A stretch of DNA of 64,000 nt from positions 2,537,001 to 2,601,000 of the forward strand of contig JAEOAD010002279.1 of assembly GCA_036365145.1 (NCBI GenBank), in the 5' to 3' direction. This DNA is from Orientallactaga sibirica. Lineage: Eukaryota > Chordata > Mammalia > Rodentia > Dipodidae. Below the pieces are notes generated by a model. It made no database searches. It had not been told where the DNA came from and worked only from the letters and a program-made list of their open reading frames with translations. The position numbers and the translations under genes were made by a program. Position 1 is the first letter of the stretch. Every line of letters begins with the position of its first letter. Positions 20,068 through 30,316 of this stretch are shown one piece after another.

Positions 20068-20096
20068 TTTAGTATATGTGCTGCCAAAGCAAGCGC
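20068..20096 (-). pseudogene. U6 snRNA 5'-end fragment fused to B1
   Basis: Read on the minus strand, the sequence cttgctttggcagcacata followed by tactaaa is the start of U6 snRNA. The block from ggcagc to ctaaa (18 bases) is exact. Two of the nearby mismatches are C-to-T changes at CpG sites of U6. It runs directly into the B1 5' end, the arrangement expected from template switching during L1-driven reverse transcription. It is not a functional U6 gene. Confidence 0.72.
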
Positions 20097-20106
20097 AACA
20101 CCCGGG

Positions 20107-20305
20107 TTTATTTATTCATTTTGAAGAGAAAGAGAGAGAGGCAGATAGAGAGAAAGGGCACACCAGGGCCTCCAGCCACTGCAAACAAACTCCAGATGCA
20201 TGTGCCACCTTGTGCATCCAGCTTATGTGGGTCCTGGGGAATTGAACCTGGGTCCTTAGGCTTCATAGGTAAGTGCCTTAACCGTTAAGGCATCTCTCCA
20301 GCCCC
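20107..20305 (-). mobile_element. DIP SINE
   Basis: Antisense DIP from tttatttattcattttgaag to gcatctctccagcccc. Confidence 0.87.
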
Positions 20306-20615
20306 AAACTTTATATTCTTTTATTCGGTTTATATTATATTCTTCCCTTAAAAGCTAGGGAAACTCTTTCAAGCACTTAGCAAGAATCCCGATTTAAAGA
20401 CTTGCCAGGTTGAAAGCAAGCAAGGCAATTTAGAATGATGCCAGGTTTTGTGTGTGTGTGTGTTTAAATCCAGAATGTTCTACTTTAAGAGTAACTCTTC
20501 CATGGTATTTCCAGTTGCTCTCTTGAGGATAGGAGAATGGTTAGAGTTAACTTGGGAATTAACCTGTATGACATCTCACCAGAAAAGCCACACACACACT
20601 GTAGATAAAGGTGAG
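20306..20615. other. single-copy interval
   Basis: Contains a short TG run at 20448-20462. Otherwise nothing recognised. Confidence 0.5.
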
Positions 20616-20835
20616 CAGGCTTGGAGAGATGGCTTAGCTGTTAGGACGTTTGCCTGCGAAGCCAAAGGACCCAGGTTCGATTCCCCAGGACCCACGTTAG
20701 CCAGATGCACAAGGTGGCGCAGGTATCTGGAGTTTGTTTGCAGTGGCTGGAGGCCCAGGTGTGCTCATTCTCTCTCTCTCTTTTTTTTCCTGTCAAATGA
20801 ATTAATAAAAATAAAATATTTACAATATGTCAAAA
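20616..20835 (+). mobile_element. DIP SINE
   Basis: Starts ggcttggagagatggctta with B box ggttcgattcccc. Confidence 0.87.
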
Positions 20836-21035
20836 AAAAAACCCTTAATATATTCTTTCTGTTCAGTGAAAATGATTCCTCGTGTTCCCCTGACTGTCTC
20901 GCACCCGAGGATGGGTGGAATTACCTAAATTATTTAAGGTTCCACTGCGGTGCTCCCTCTGTTTCTTTCCCTTTTCCTGAGCTTTCCTCTGCTTTTTGCA
21001 TCTCCTGAAAGTATACCGTCCCTGTCCCGGAAGCC

Positions 21036-21198
21036 TTTTTTTTTTTTTTTTTGGTTTTTCGAGGTAGGGTCTCACCACTCTGGCCCAGGCTGACCTGGAA
21101 TTCACTTTGTCGTCTCAGGGTGGCCTTGAACTCACAGAGATCCTCCTACCTCTGCCTCCCGAGTGCTGGGATTAAAGGTGTGCGCCACCACGCCCGGC
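21036..21198 (-). mobile_element. B1 SINE
   Basis: Antisense, consensus-like. cccggaagcc and cccagaagcc flank it. Confidence 0.9.
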
Positions 21199-21808
21199 CC
21201 AGAAGCCATTTGTACACCCCTGTCAGGCGGTGTTTGCAAATGAACACACAACAGACAAAAGAGATTCAATGGAGGGGCGATGGGATGTGTTTGATAGCTT
21301 CCTCCAGGGATTGTCTTCACAGCTCTCATTTAGATTCGGGCAGTCAAAGCTACGGGGAGTGAGGGACTAGGACAGAAGTCGAGTTTGCATCAGGTCAGAT
21401 CACGAGCTGTTCCTGTTTATCAGGCAATCTTTGGAGAAGCCATAGTTTCCTGTCTTCAAGAAGCTCCACCCAAGCCTCATAGTCTTCTGTGTCCCCAGAT
21501 TAACTTTTTTTTTTCAGGATAGAGATGGGGACCTCACTTCCTGACTGCTCAGGATAGAGATGGGGACCCCTCAGGATAGAGATGGGGATTCCGCTGGCTC
21601 CAATACTCTCAGGAATTTAGGGAGCACACTCACTGTGACTCTGTTAAGATGCTGGGGGGAAGCCTTCTTAAATGCATACCTTAATCTCTGAAATTTTCAT
21701 TTCAGCACTGGGGTGTGGTTTCAAGCCAGACAGAAGTAAATTCTCAATTAGGTTGTAACTGACTGACCTAAAGGGAGAGAGAGGGTCTTTGATCAAGAAC
21801 TGGGAGAA
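21199..21808. other. single-copy interval with small tandem repeat
   Basis: Unrecognised except for three copies of aggatagagatgggga at 21518, 21551 and 21573. Confidence 0.5.
21516..21592 (+). repeat. short tandem repeat, three copies
   Basis: tcaggatagagatggggac recurs three times with spacings of about 33 and 22 bases. The first is joined to a T run. Confidence 0.85.
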
Positions 21809-22050
21809 GGGCTAGAGAGATGGCTTAGCGGTTAAACGCTTACCTATGAAGCCTAAGGACCCCGGTTCGAGGCTTGATTCTCCAGGACCCACGTAAGCCA
21901 GGTGCACAAGGGGGTGCATGCATCTGGACTTCGTTTGCAGTGGCTGGAGGCCCTGGCGCACCCATTCTCTCCCTCCCTCTCTCTCTCTCTCTCCCTGCCT
22001 ATTTCTGTATCTCTCTCTCTCAAATAAAAAAAAATATTAAAAAAAAAAAA
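21809..22050 (+). mobile_element. DIP SINE
   Basis: Perfect 14-base TSD aagaactgggagaa at 21795-21808 and 22051-22064. It has the ggttcgaggcttgattctcc type of B box duplication. Confidence 0.93.
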
Positions 22051-22144
22051 AAGAACTGGGAGAACAACCTTGGTAGCCACTTCGTCTTTGCCCCAAATAG
22101 CTTTGTGATGATGTCAGACAGGCCACCCTTTTTTCTTTGAATTT

Positions 22145-22365
22145 TAAAAATTAATTTTATTTATAATTTATTTATTTGCAAGCAGAGAGAGATAAAAGAG
22201 AGACAGATATAGAGAGAATGGGCACGCCAGGGCCTCTAGCCACTGCAAATGAACTCCAGATGCATGTGCTTGTGCAGCTGGCTTACGTGGGTCTGGGGAA
22301 TCAAACCTGGGTCCTTTGGCTTCGCAGGCAAACGCCTTAACTGCTAAGCCATCTCTCCCAGCCCT
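22145..22365 (-). mobile_element. DIP SINE
   Basis: Antisense DIP. ctttgaattttt and ctttgaaatttt flank it. Confidence 0.88.
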
Positions 22366-22446
22366 CCTTTGAAATTTTGTTGCCTACCTACTCAAAATGG
22401 GGGGGGGGGCAGGTTGTGGTGGATCAAAACATTCCTAGAGGTAATT

Positions 22447-22660
22447 TTTAAAAATATTATTATTTTTATTTATATTAGAGACAGAGAGAAGGAGAGAAAG
22501 AGACAGAGAATGGGTGTACCAGGACTTCTAGCCACTGCAAACAAACTCCAGATGCATGTACCACCTCATGCATCTGGCTTATGTGGGACCTGGAGAATTG
22601 AACTTGGGTTCTTAGGCTTTGTAGGCAAGCACCTTAACCACTAAGCCATCCCTCCAGCCC
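22447..22660 (-). mobile_element. DIP SINE
   Basis: cctagaggta flanks it at 22434 and 22661. Confidence 0.9.
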
Positions 22661-22796
22661 CCTAGAGGTATTTTAAAGCTAAGATTATGATTTGTCAACA
22701 GGTTTAAAGTCCTTAAAAACAATCAATCCCTTTATAAAATGCTGCTGAATGCCTCAATGTGAACTCCTTGGGTAAGTATACAGAGGATTTAAGGAA

Positions 22797-22899
22797 AGGA
22801 AGCAGAGCTACAGGTCAGTGGTAGAGCACTTGCCTAGCATGGGTCAGGCCGAGTTCAATTCTCGGCACTAATAAAAAGAAAAAAGAAAAAAAAAAAAAA
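22797..22899 (+). mobile_element. ID SINE
   Basis: gcagagctacaggtcagtgg, tagagcacttgcctagcatg and gagttcaattctcggcac match the tRNA-Ala/BC1-derived ID family, with an A-rich tail. It is the only ID copy I see in the window. Confidence 0.85.
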
Positions 22900-22900
22900 A

Positions 22901-23047
22901 CCAGGCGTGATGGCGCACGCCTTTAATCCCAGCACTCAGGAGGCAGAGGTAGGAGGGTTGCCGTGAGTTCGAGGCCACCCTGAGATGACACAGTGAATTC
23001 CAGGTCAGCCTGAGCTAGAGTGAGACCCTACCTCAGAAAAACAAAAC

Positions 23048-23077
<30 letters not shown>
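22901..23077 (+). mobile_element. B1 SINE with (AAAAC)n tail
   Basis: Complete B1 joined to the A tail of the ID element. Its own tail is an AAAAC array. Confidence 0.9.
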
Positions 23078-23078
<1 letters not shown>

Positions 23079-23345
23079 CCTGGAGGCAGCTGCCTGTTGT
23101 GTGCAGACCCCTCTTTGGGGAGTGATCTCCTTCTGCAATCCATCAGATCCCAGTTCATCAACTTGATCTGAGTCTGGGCTGGCAGTGTTTGGAAACGTTA
23201 CTCATTTCCAATTGTAACAGAAGCAAGGTAGAAATCTCTCAGGCTTTGAGCCAATTGAGTGATGGATCCGTGGCGCCTGCCCAGAACTGGGTAGGTGGCA
23301 TGTACGTGGCTCTAAGGAAAGGCGCTCTTAAAAAATAAAAATAGA

Positions 23346-23544
23346 GCCGGGCGTGGTGGCGCATGCCTTTAATCCCAGCACTCGGGAGGCAGAGGTAGGA
23401 GGATCGCCGAGAGTTCGAGGCCACCCTGAGACTACATAGTGAATTCCAGGTCAGCCTGGACCAGAGCGAGACCCTACCTTGCAAAACCAAAAAAAAAAAA
23501 AAATAAAAATAAAAAATAAAATAAAAATAAAAATAAAAAAATAA
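23346..23544 (+). mobile_element. B1 SINE
   Basis: Very close to consensus (gccgggcgtggtggcgcatg), with an A/AAAAT tail, so probably young. Confidence 0.9.
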
Positions 23545-24056
23545 GTCCTGCTCCTTCACACTCCTTAGGGTTGGACGGTTCCCACATGGGGGCATCTGGA
23601 AAGTTCTGGCGTTGGCTTTCTTGTCAACAGAGCAGCCTGTATGGGGAGGAGGATCTGCCTTGAGTCTCCTTTCCAACATGAATGAGAGCTACCTTTCCTG
23701 AAAAGTCAAAATAAAAGAACCTCCCCCCCTCCAAGTTGTTTCCTGCAAATGAGCCTTTTCCACAGGTTCTGTCGTCACGGTGACCTGCGACTCTCAGGCG
23801 GCTAGCCCTTGAACTTCGTCATCTCTCGTCAAAGCGCATGACTGGCCTTCCTCCCAGGCTTCGTCTGTTTCTCGTATCTGCCGCATTTCTGCACGTCACG
23901 TTTTCGACTGATGTTTTCTCTGCTCAGCGTATTCCTCTCTCTCCCTCCTTCTCCTCCTCCTTCAACTCTGCCCACCTCTGACAGCCCTTCCCAGATGTTT
24001 CAGAGTTAAAGCTGTTGCTTTGGGTCGTTCTTGTTCAGCTCCTTATTCATTACAAT
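23545..24056. other. single-copy interval
   Basis: About 510 bases, C- and T-rich, with no recognised repeat and no coding evidence. Confidence 0.55.
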
Positions 24057-24070
24057 GCATGAATATTTAA

Positions 24071-24236
24071 ACGTTCTTATTTATTTATTTATTAGTTTCC
24101 CGAGGTAGGCTCTCGCTCTAGCCCAGAGCTGACCTGGAATTTGCTATGTAACCTCAGGGTGGCCTTGAACTCATAGCCATCCTCCTACCTCTGCTTCCCG
24201 AGTGCTGGGATTAAAGGCATGTGCTACCATGCCTGC
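24071..24236 (-). mobile_element. B1 SINE (left part of B1-DIP composite)
   Basis: Antisense B1 with TTTA tail. tgcatgaatattta at 24057-24070 recurs only after the following DIP (24462-24475). Confidence 0.9.
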
Positions 24237-24461
24237 TATTTATTTATTTATGTATTTATTTATTTGAGAGTGAGAATGAGAGAGAGAGAGAGAGAGGGAG
24301 AAAGAGATGAATAGGTGCACCAGGGCCTCCAGCCACTGCAATCGAACTCCAGATGCATGTGCCACCATGTGCATCTGGCTTACGTGGGTCCTGGGGAATT
24401 GAACCTGGGTCCTTGGGCTTTGCATACAAGCACTTTAACCACTAAGCCACCTCTCCTGTCC
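24237..24461 (-). mobile_element. DIP SINE (right part of composite)
   Basis: Follows the B1 without a TSD between them. The 14-base TSD brackets the pair. Confidence 0.9.
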
Positions 24462-24475
24462 TGCATGAATATTTA

Positions 24476-24965
24476 TTTTTTTTTGTGGGTTTTTGGTATT
24501 TTCTTTCCCACCCTTCCTAACTAGAGACTGTGTGCTTGATGAGAGTGTAGATGTTTCTACGTTAAGTACTATGGTTGCTATATCTGGTACATACCTTGGT
24601 GTCAAGCACCACCTGGATGTGACAGTTAACGCTTCCAAAACACCCAGTGTTGTTTTGATCACACTGCCCTCATCCGATATGATACGCCCAACATGCCATG
24701 AAAAAGCGATGTGAAGTCGCTTCCAGTTTTGGTCTGTGCACATCTCAAGCCATTACCTCAGTGAACTTTGGTCACTGTCACCTTTGGACAGCAAATACCC
24801 GAATGACCAGCACAGCTGGACCATTATGTTGTGTCCACAGGCATCAGACTCCTATCTAGAGGCCACCAAACTTTCAGGTTACAGACATTCCCTCTTGCTT
24901 TATCTTTTGTTCTTTATCTTCAGTCACCTTGCACCGCAGAGCCATCTTCCCAGCCACTTTTCTTT
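24476..24965. other. single-copy with probable L2 trace
   Basis: At 24510-24630, gactgtgtgcttgatgagag and atctggtacataccttggtg resemble the 3' end of an old L2. The remainder is unrecognised. Confidence 0.4.
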
Positions 24966-25124
24966 TTCCTTTTTTTTTGGTTTTTCGAGGTAGGGTCTCA
25001 CCACTCTGGCCCAGGCTGACCTGGAATTAACTTTGTAGTCTCAGGGTGGCCTCGAACTCACTGCGATCCTCCTATGTCTGTCTCCCAAGTGCTGGGATTA
25101 AAGGCGTGTGCCACCACGCCCGGC
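24966..25124 (-). mobile_element. B1 SINE
   Basis: Antisense, complete, ending cacgcccggc. Confidence 0.9.
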
Positions 25125-25128
25125 CTTT

Positions 25129-25329
25129 TTTTTTTTTTTTTTTGGTCTTTTTTTTTTTTTTTTTTTTTTAACTTTTTAATTTTTTTTTATTTTTAGAGGT
25201 AGGGTCTCACTCTAGCTCAGGCTGACCTGGAATTCACTATGCAGTCTCAGGGTGGCCTTGAACTCATGGTGATCCTCCTACCTCTGCCTCCCAAGTCCTG
25301 GGATTAAAGGCGTGTGCCACCACGCCCAG
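25129..25329 (-). mobile_element. B1 SINE with long poly-T
   Basis: A 60-base T-rich run precedes the antisense B1 body, which ends cacgcccagt. Confidence 0.88.
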
Positions 25330-25546
25330 TTTATCTTTTTATTTATTTATTTATTTGCAAGCAGAGAGAGAGAGAAGAGAGGCAGACAGAGAGAGAATGG
25401 GCGTGCCAGGGCCTCTAGCCACTGCAAACGAACTCCAGATGCATGTGCCCCTCACGCATCTGGCTTATGTGGGTCCTGGAGAATTGAACCTGGATCCTTT
25501 GGCTTTGCAGGCAAACGCCTTAACCACTAAGCCATTTCTCCAGCCC
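25330..25546 (-). mobile_element. DIP SINE
   Basis: Antisense and complete. It sits between two B1 copies. Confidence 0.9.
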
Positions 25547-25549
25547 TTT

Positions 25550-25691
25550 TTCCTTTTTTTAAAATTGTTTTTCGAGGTAGGGTCTTGCTCTAGCCCAGGC
25601 TGACCTGGAATTCACTACGTAGTCTCAGGGTGGCCTCGAGCTCACGGAAATCTTCCTACCTCTGCCTCCCAAGCTTTGGGATTAAAGGCGT
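25550..25691 (-). mobile_element. B1 SINE, 5' end damaged
   Basis: Antisense. The 5' end reads ggcgttgagtcaccaag instead of ggcgtgcgccacc. Confidence 0.85.
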
Positions 25692-26370
25692 TGAGTCACC
25701 AAGTGGTTCTGGCCTGTCTATGGGGGAGATGGGCTGTCCCAGTTTGGTGAAGAGAGAACTGGTTTGTTCTAGTGTAGACAACTGGCTGCGACCAGAGGGC
25801 TCCAGTTTTAAGCCCGTGGTTTGTCTGGAATAGTTCAAGACAGCGGCTCTGAGCCGTAGGGTCTCCACATAGGAAATGGGGAGAGGAAAACGTTGTCTCT
25901 TTGTGGGGTGTTGCCAAAGTTAAATGGCCTTGCAAGGGCCTGGCTCTGGTCTCTCTCTTCCCTTTGACTTGTGACCCCTCCTGGGGCGCTCTCAAAAAAC
26001 CCTTCCCAACCAAGGACTGATGCTCGGATGAGATAATGGAGGAAGTATGTTCTGGAAAAATCTTTGCACTCTATTCAAAATGTGAGGTAATAATAGGAAA
26101 ATGGATATGCCACCGGGCTGCCAAGAAACTAGCAGCTTTTGAGAGAAAAAGCAGACGTGAAGTCTAGAATCATCATCACCCAGATTGATTTTGAGCCGAG
26201 GAATGGTCCTGCCTTTTCACACATCTGTCTCCATGGCTCCTTTGCACAGCACAGAGTGCCCGCTTAGTACATTATGGGCCCCATAATGGACCATGGGTAT
26301 CTGGCAGATATTTACATGCTAGAATTGCTGTCTTCAGCCTGGCACTGCTGCCAGGCCTCTGGTGTCTTGT
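25692..26370. other. single-copy interval
   Basis: About 680 bases without recognised repeats. Open frames on both strands are short and domain-free. Confidence 0.6.
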
Positions 26371-26396
26371 TTTTTTTTTTTTTTTTTTTTTTTTTT
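26371..26396. repeat. poly-T, 26 bases
   Basis: Isolated T run with no SINE body attached. It could be an old retroposon tail. Confidence 0.9.
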
Positions 26397-26458
26397 ATTC
26401 CCCCACTACCCAGCAGAAGATCTGAACTGAATCTCATTTTGTTAAAACCCATGAGTTC

Positions 26459-26664
26459 TGCCAGGCGTGGTGGTGCACGCCTTTAATCCCAGCACTCGGG
26501 AGGCGGAGGTAGGCGGATCGCCATGCGTTCAAGGCCACCCTAGGACTACATAGTGAGTTGCAGGTCAGCCCGGACTACAGTGAGACCCTACCTAGAAAAA
26601 CAAACAAACAAACAAACAAACAAACAAACAAACAAACAAACAAACAATCAAAAAAAAAAACCTT
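26459..26664 (+). mobile_element. B1 SINE with (CAAA)n tail
   Basis: TSD cccatgagttc lies at 26448-26458 and 26665-26675. The tail holds about 12 CAAA units. Confidence 0.92.
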
Positions 26665-26675
26665 CCCATGAGTTC

Positions 26676-26923
26676 CAAGCATATACTGTACTTATGTCTC
26701 TCCTTCTGAAGCCATGTCTCATGCCTGGCACAGGACAGGTGCCCAGCACACTCAGGTTGGTTTGAGATTAAGCTCTTTGAAAAATATGGCAGATCGAAGT
26801 GATGGCTGCACTTAGGCCGTGAGGGGACCAGAGTTTCAGGTGAGACAGGAGTTTGGGCTTTGGGCCTAAGCAGGTACTGGTCAAACAGACAAGGCAACGG
26901 GTTATTGGGTGGATGCAGTTACC
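26676..26923. other. single-copy interval
   Basis: Nothing recognised. Confidence 0.5.
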
Positions 26924-26949
26924 CAAATGCCTTTAAAAAATATTTAATT

Positions 26950-27074
26950 TAGCCGGGTGTGGTGGCACATGTTAATTCAGGAAGCAGAGGTAGGAGGATC
27001 ACCAGTTTGCCCTGAGAATGCAAAGGTCAGCCTGGACTTTAAAAAAAACAAAAACAAGAAAAACAAACAAAAAA
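26950..27074 (+). mobile_element. B1 SINE with internal deletions
   Basis: gccgggtgtggtggcacatg skips to ttaattcaggaagcagaggt and later segments are missing. caaatgccttt (26924-26934 and 27270-27280) brackets it together with the next DIP. Confidence 0.75.
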
Positions 27075-27269
27075 ATTAATTTAATTAATTTCTTTATGAG
27101 AGAGAGAGAGTAATGGGCACACCAGGGCCATCAGCTGCTGCAAATGGACTCCAGACACAGGTGCCACCTTGTGCATCTGGCTTACATGGGTCCTGGAGAA
27201 TTGAACCTGGGTCCTTTGCATTTGCAGGCAAGTGCCTTAACTGCTAAGCTAAGCCATCTCTCCAGCCCT
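27075..27269 (-). mobile_element. DIP SINE
   Basis: Antisense. Its head carries a small duplication (gctaagctaagccatctc). Confidence 0.88.
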
Positions 27270-27445
27270 CAAATGCCTTTTTGACTGGGTGGGACCCTCA
27301 GTTGGCAGCCAGAGTAGGGTGGGGATAGTTGGCGGCACCACAGAGGTCCCCACCAGGGCTACAGGGACAAGAACATGTGAGGCAGAAGAGATGACACAAC
27401 TCAGATGGAGACAAAATGCATTTAAAAATCTCCCTGTCTCTCATA

Positions 27446-27605
27446 GCTGGGTGCGGTGGCGCACGCCTTTAATCCGAGCACTCGGGAGGCAGAGGTAGGA
27501 GGATCACTGAGAGTTCGAGACCACCCTGAGAATACAGAGTGAATTCCAGGTCAGCCTGGGCCAGAGTGAGACCCTACCTTGAAAAATGAAAACAAACAAA
27601 CAAAC
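27446..27605 (+). mobile_element. B1 SINE
   Basis: Complete, starting gctgggtgcggtggcgcac and ending in CAAA units. Confidence 0.9.
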
Positions 27606-27842
27606 TCCCTCTCCTCTGGACATCAGAGAAACAGACGAGCAGATGTGGTAGCAGTGTGAGTTGTTTTGAGTGTGAATGTGTGTGAATGTGTGCACGCGTG
27701 CGTGGTATATGTGTTTGAAGGGAAACAGGCTTTTCAGTCAAGACAATCCATCTGCGGATCCACGCAGTGCAAGCTGGGTGGGGGCTCTGGAATGCATTTC
27801 CCTTTTCTGCATCTTCATTGCCTCATCTAGAAAGTGGGTCAG
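27606..27842. other. single-copy interval
   Basis: Has a GTGTGAAT-type repeat near 27660-27710. No gene signal. Confidence 0.5.
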
Positions 27843-28044
27843 TGGGCTGGAGAGATGGCTTAGTGGTTAAGCACTTGTCTGTGAAGCCTAAGGACCCTGG
27901 TTCAAGGCTCCATTCCCCAGTATCCACGTAAGCCAGATGCACAAGGCGGTGTGTGCATCTGGAGTTCGTTTGCAGTGGCTGGAGGCCTTGGTGCTTCCAT
28001 TCTCTCTCTCTTTCTCTCAAATAAATAAATTAATTTTTCAAAAA
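27843..28044 (+). mobile_element. DIP SINE
   Basis: The target agaaagtgg recurs after the DIP and, as agaaaatgg, again after the following B1. Confidence 0.88.
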
Positions 28045-28052
28045 AGAAAGTG

Positions 28053-28217
28053 GCCAGGCATGGTGGCGCATGCCTTTAATCCCAGTACTTGGGAGGCAGA
28101 GGTAGGATGATCGCCAAGAGTTCAAGGACAGCCTGAGACTACATTCAAAGTGAATTCCAGGTCAGCCTGTAGCTAGAGTGAGACCCTACCTTGAAAAACA
28201 AAAACAAAAACAAAAAC
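28053..28217 (+). mobile_element. B1 SINE
   Basis: Inserted at the 3' border of the DIP. The tail is AAAAC-rich. Confidence 0.88.
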
Positions 28218-28600
28218 AGAAAATGGATCAGTGATATTGCTCATGGTTGAGGGTGTCAAAATAAGCTGTAATCCCCCAATCATTCTGTCACCTCTAGTCT
28301 CCTCTGCAGAGCTGGGTGAACCCAAGTTCAGAGGCACGGAGCAATTCGCTCCGGGGTTGGAGCCAGACTTCCACCTGGCCACTTGCTGTGCGCACCACAC
28401 TCTTGGTGTGCACGTGGAGTCTGTGCTCGTGACTCTCCACAGACCTAGCACGTTCATGCTGTAGCTACCCTTCACTCTCAACTCCTTTTGCTTCCATTAT
28501 CACGTCCTAAAACGCAAAAAAAGACGAGCTTTCGACTAAGCTGGCCCGCTGTGGAGGCAGAAGAATGAGTGCCACAGGTGACTTTGTGCATCTGTTTTGG
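28218..28600. other. single-copy interval
   Basis: Unrecognised. Moderately GC-rich in the middle (28320-28460). Confidence 0.5.
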
Positions 28601-28604
28601 TCCC

Positions 28605-28823
28605 ATTTATTTATTTATTTGAGAGCGACAGAGAGAGAGAAAGAGAAAGAGAGAGAGAGAGAGAGAATGGACACACCAGGGCCTCCAGCCACTGCAAACG
28701 AACTCCAGACGCATGCGCCACCTTGTGCATCTGGCTTACGTGGGTCCTGGGGAATTGAGCCTCGAACCACGGTCCTTAGACTTCACAAGCAAGCGTTTAA
28801 GTGCTACGCCATCTCTCCAGCCC
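28605..28823 (-). mobile_element. DIP SINE
   Basis: Antisense and complete, except that the head reads gtgctacgccatctctcc. Confidence 0.89.
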
Positions 28824-28999
28824 TGTCTTGTTCCTCTTTGTGCAGGTACTTCTCAGCTTCATGTGGACGTGGATCAGGAAATCATTAGTAAGTGTTTATA
28901 TGAATAGAGCAGGAATGATGCCGAGACTCAGACATTCCGATGATCCAACATCTGAAGTATCAAAAAACCGCCCTTCCCAAAGAAAATGATCGGTTATAC

Positions 29000-29033
<34 letters not shown>

Positions 29034-29300
29034 TCTTTGAGATCTCAGCCAAATCTGAGATTCACGTGAAAGGTGAGATGAGCAAGCAGATTTTCACTAA
29101 TGGCTGCCATGTGCCTGGGGCTTAATGCCTTGTCTCCTCAGCTTTCCAGAGGAACCCCGGAAGATGTCATCTGAGTACCCTTTCCACAATAGGGTGCTCA
29201 CGTGAACCTTGGTTGATGATCCCACAGCTGTTAGGCATCACAGCCAAGACTCAGAGCTTAGCTTATCTGCTCCTAAAGTTCAGACTCTTGTTTTCTTTTT
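28824..29300. other. single-copy with poly-A and MIR/L2 trace
   Basis: A 30-base A run lies at 29002-29031. At about 29190-29290, gatcccacagctgttaggca and agactcagagcttagctta recall an old MIR/L2 core. Confidence 0.45.
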
Positions 29301-29307
29301 TTTTTTT

Positions 29308-29585
29308 TAATTTAAAAATTTATTTTATCTATTTGAGAGAGAAAGAGAGAGGCAGATAGAGAAAAATTAAAAGAAAACAAAAAAAAAAAAAAGAAAGGAA
29401 ACAAAAGAAAATAAAAAAAAGAAAGAGAGAGAGGATGGGCACACCAGGGTCTTCAGCCACTGCAAATGAACTCCAGACACATGCATCACCTTGTGCATCT
29501 AACTTACGTGGGTCCTGGGGAATCGAACCTGCATCCTTTGGCTTTGTAAGCAAGTGCCTTAACCACTAAACCATCTTTCCGGTGC
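29308..29585 (-). mobile_element. DIP SINE with A-rich expansion
   Basis: The GA block has grown by an A-rich stretch (29363-29425) that is not part of the normal element. Confidence 0.85.
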
Positions 29586-29599
29586 TTCTTTTTCCTTTC

Positions 29600-29790
29600 C
29601 TTTTTCTTTTTTTCTCTTTCTTTCTTTCTTTTTTTTTTTTTTTTTTGTTTTTTTGAGGTAGGGTCTCACTCTAGCTCAGGCTGACCTGGAATTCACTATG
29701 TAGTCTCAGGGTGGCCTTGAACTCAAGGTGATCCTCCTACCTCTGCCTCCCGAGTGCTGGGAATAAAGGCGTGAGCCACCATGCCTGGCT
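29600..29790 (-). mobile_element. B1 SINE
   Basis: Antisense. Its T tail merges with a CTTT tract, and cttcctttccttttt-like sequence flanks it. Confidence 0.87.
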
Positions 29791-29804
29791 TCCTTTCCTT
29801 TTTC

Positions 29805-30316
29805 GTTTCCTCTCCTCTCCTCTCCTCTCCTCTCCTCTCCTCTCCTCTCCTCTCCTCTCCTCTCCTCCCTTCTCCTCCCCCTTTCCTCTCCTCCCCTCCC
29901 TTTCCTTCCCTCCCCTTTCTCCTCTCCTCTCCTCTCCTCTCCTCTCCTCTCCTCTCCTCTCCTCTCCTCTCCTCTCCTCTCCCCTCTCCTCCTCTCTTCT
30001 CCCCTCCCCTCTCTTCTTCTTTCCCTCCTCCTCCCCTCTCCTCCTCCCCCTCCTCCTCTCCTCTCCCCTCTCCTCCTCTCTTCTCCCCTCCCCTCTCTTC
30101 TTCTTTCCTCTCCTCTCCCCTCCTCTCCTCCCTCCTCCCCTCTCCTCCTCTCTTCTCCCCTCCCCTCTCTTCTTCTTTCCTCTTCTCTCCCCTCCTCTCC
30201 TCCCCTCCCCTCCCTTCCCTCTCCCCTCTCCCTTCTCTCCTCCCTTCTCCTTCCTTCTCCTCTCCCCTCTCCTTCCCTCTCCTCCTCTCCCTTCCCCTCC
30301 CCTCTCCCCTTCTCTA
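29805..30316. repeat. 500-base pyrimidine tract (TCTCC)n with higher-order repeat
   Basis: Pure C/T sequence. A block starting cccctctcctcctctcttct occurs at 29981, 30065 and 30137, giving units of 84 and 72 bases. The tract is therefore a minisatellite built from microsatellite. Ser/Leu/Pro-rich open frames here are artefacts. Confidence 0.96.

Noticed and set aside
20068..20096. Functional U6 snRNA gene
   Set aside because: Only the first 29 or so bases are present, followed by B1. There is no upstream promoter and no terminator.
20448..21008. 186-codon frame on the plus strand
   Set aside because: It runs through a TG repeat and the DIP at 20616. The peptide shared with other DIP-derived frames shows it is SINE-encoded.
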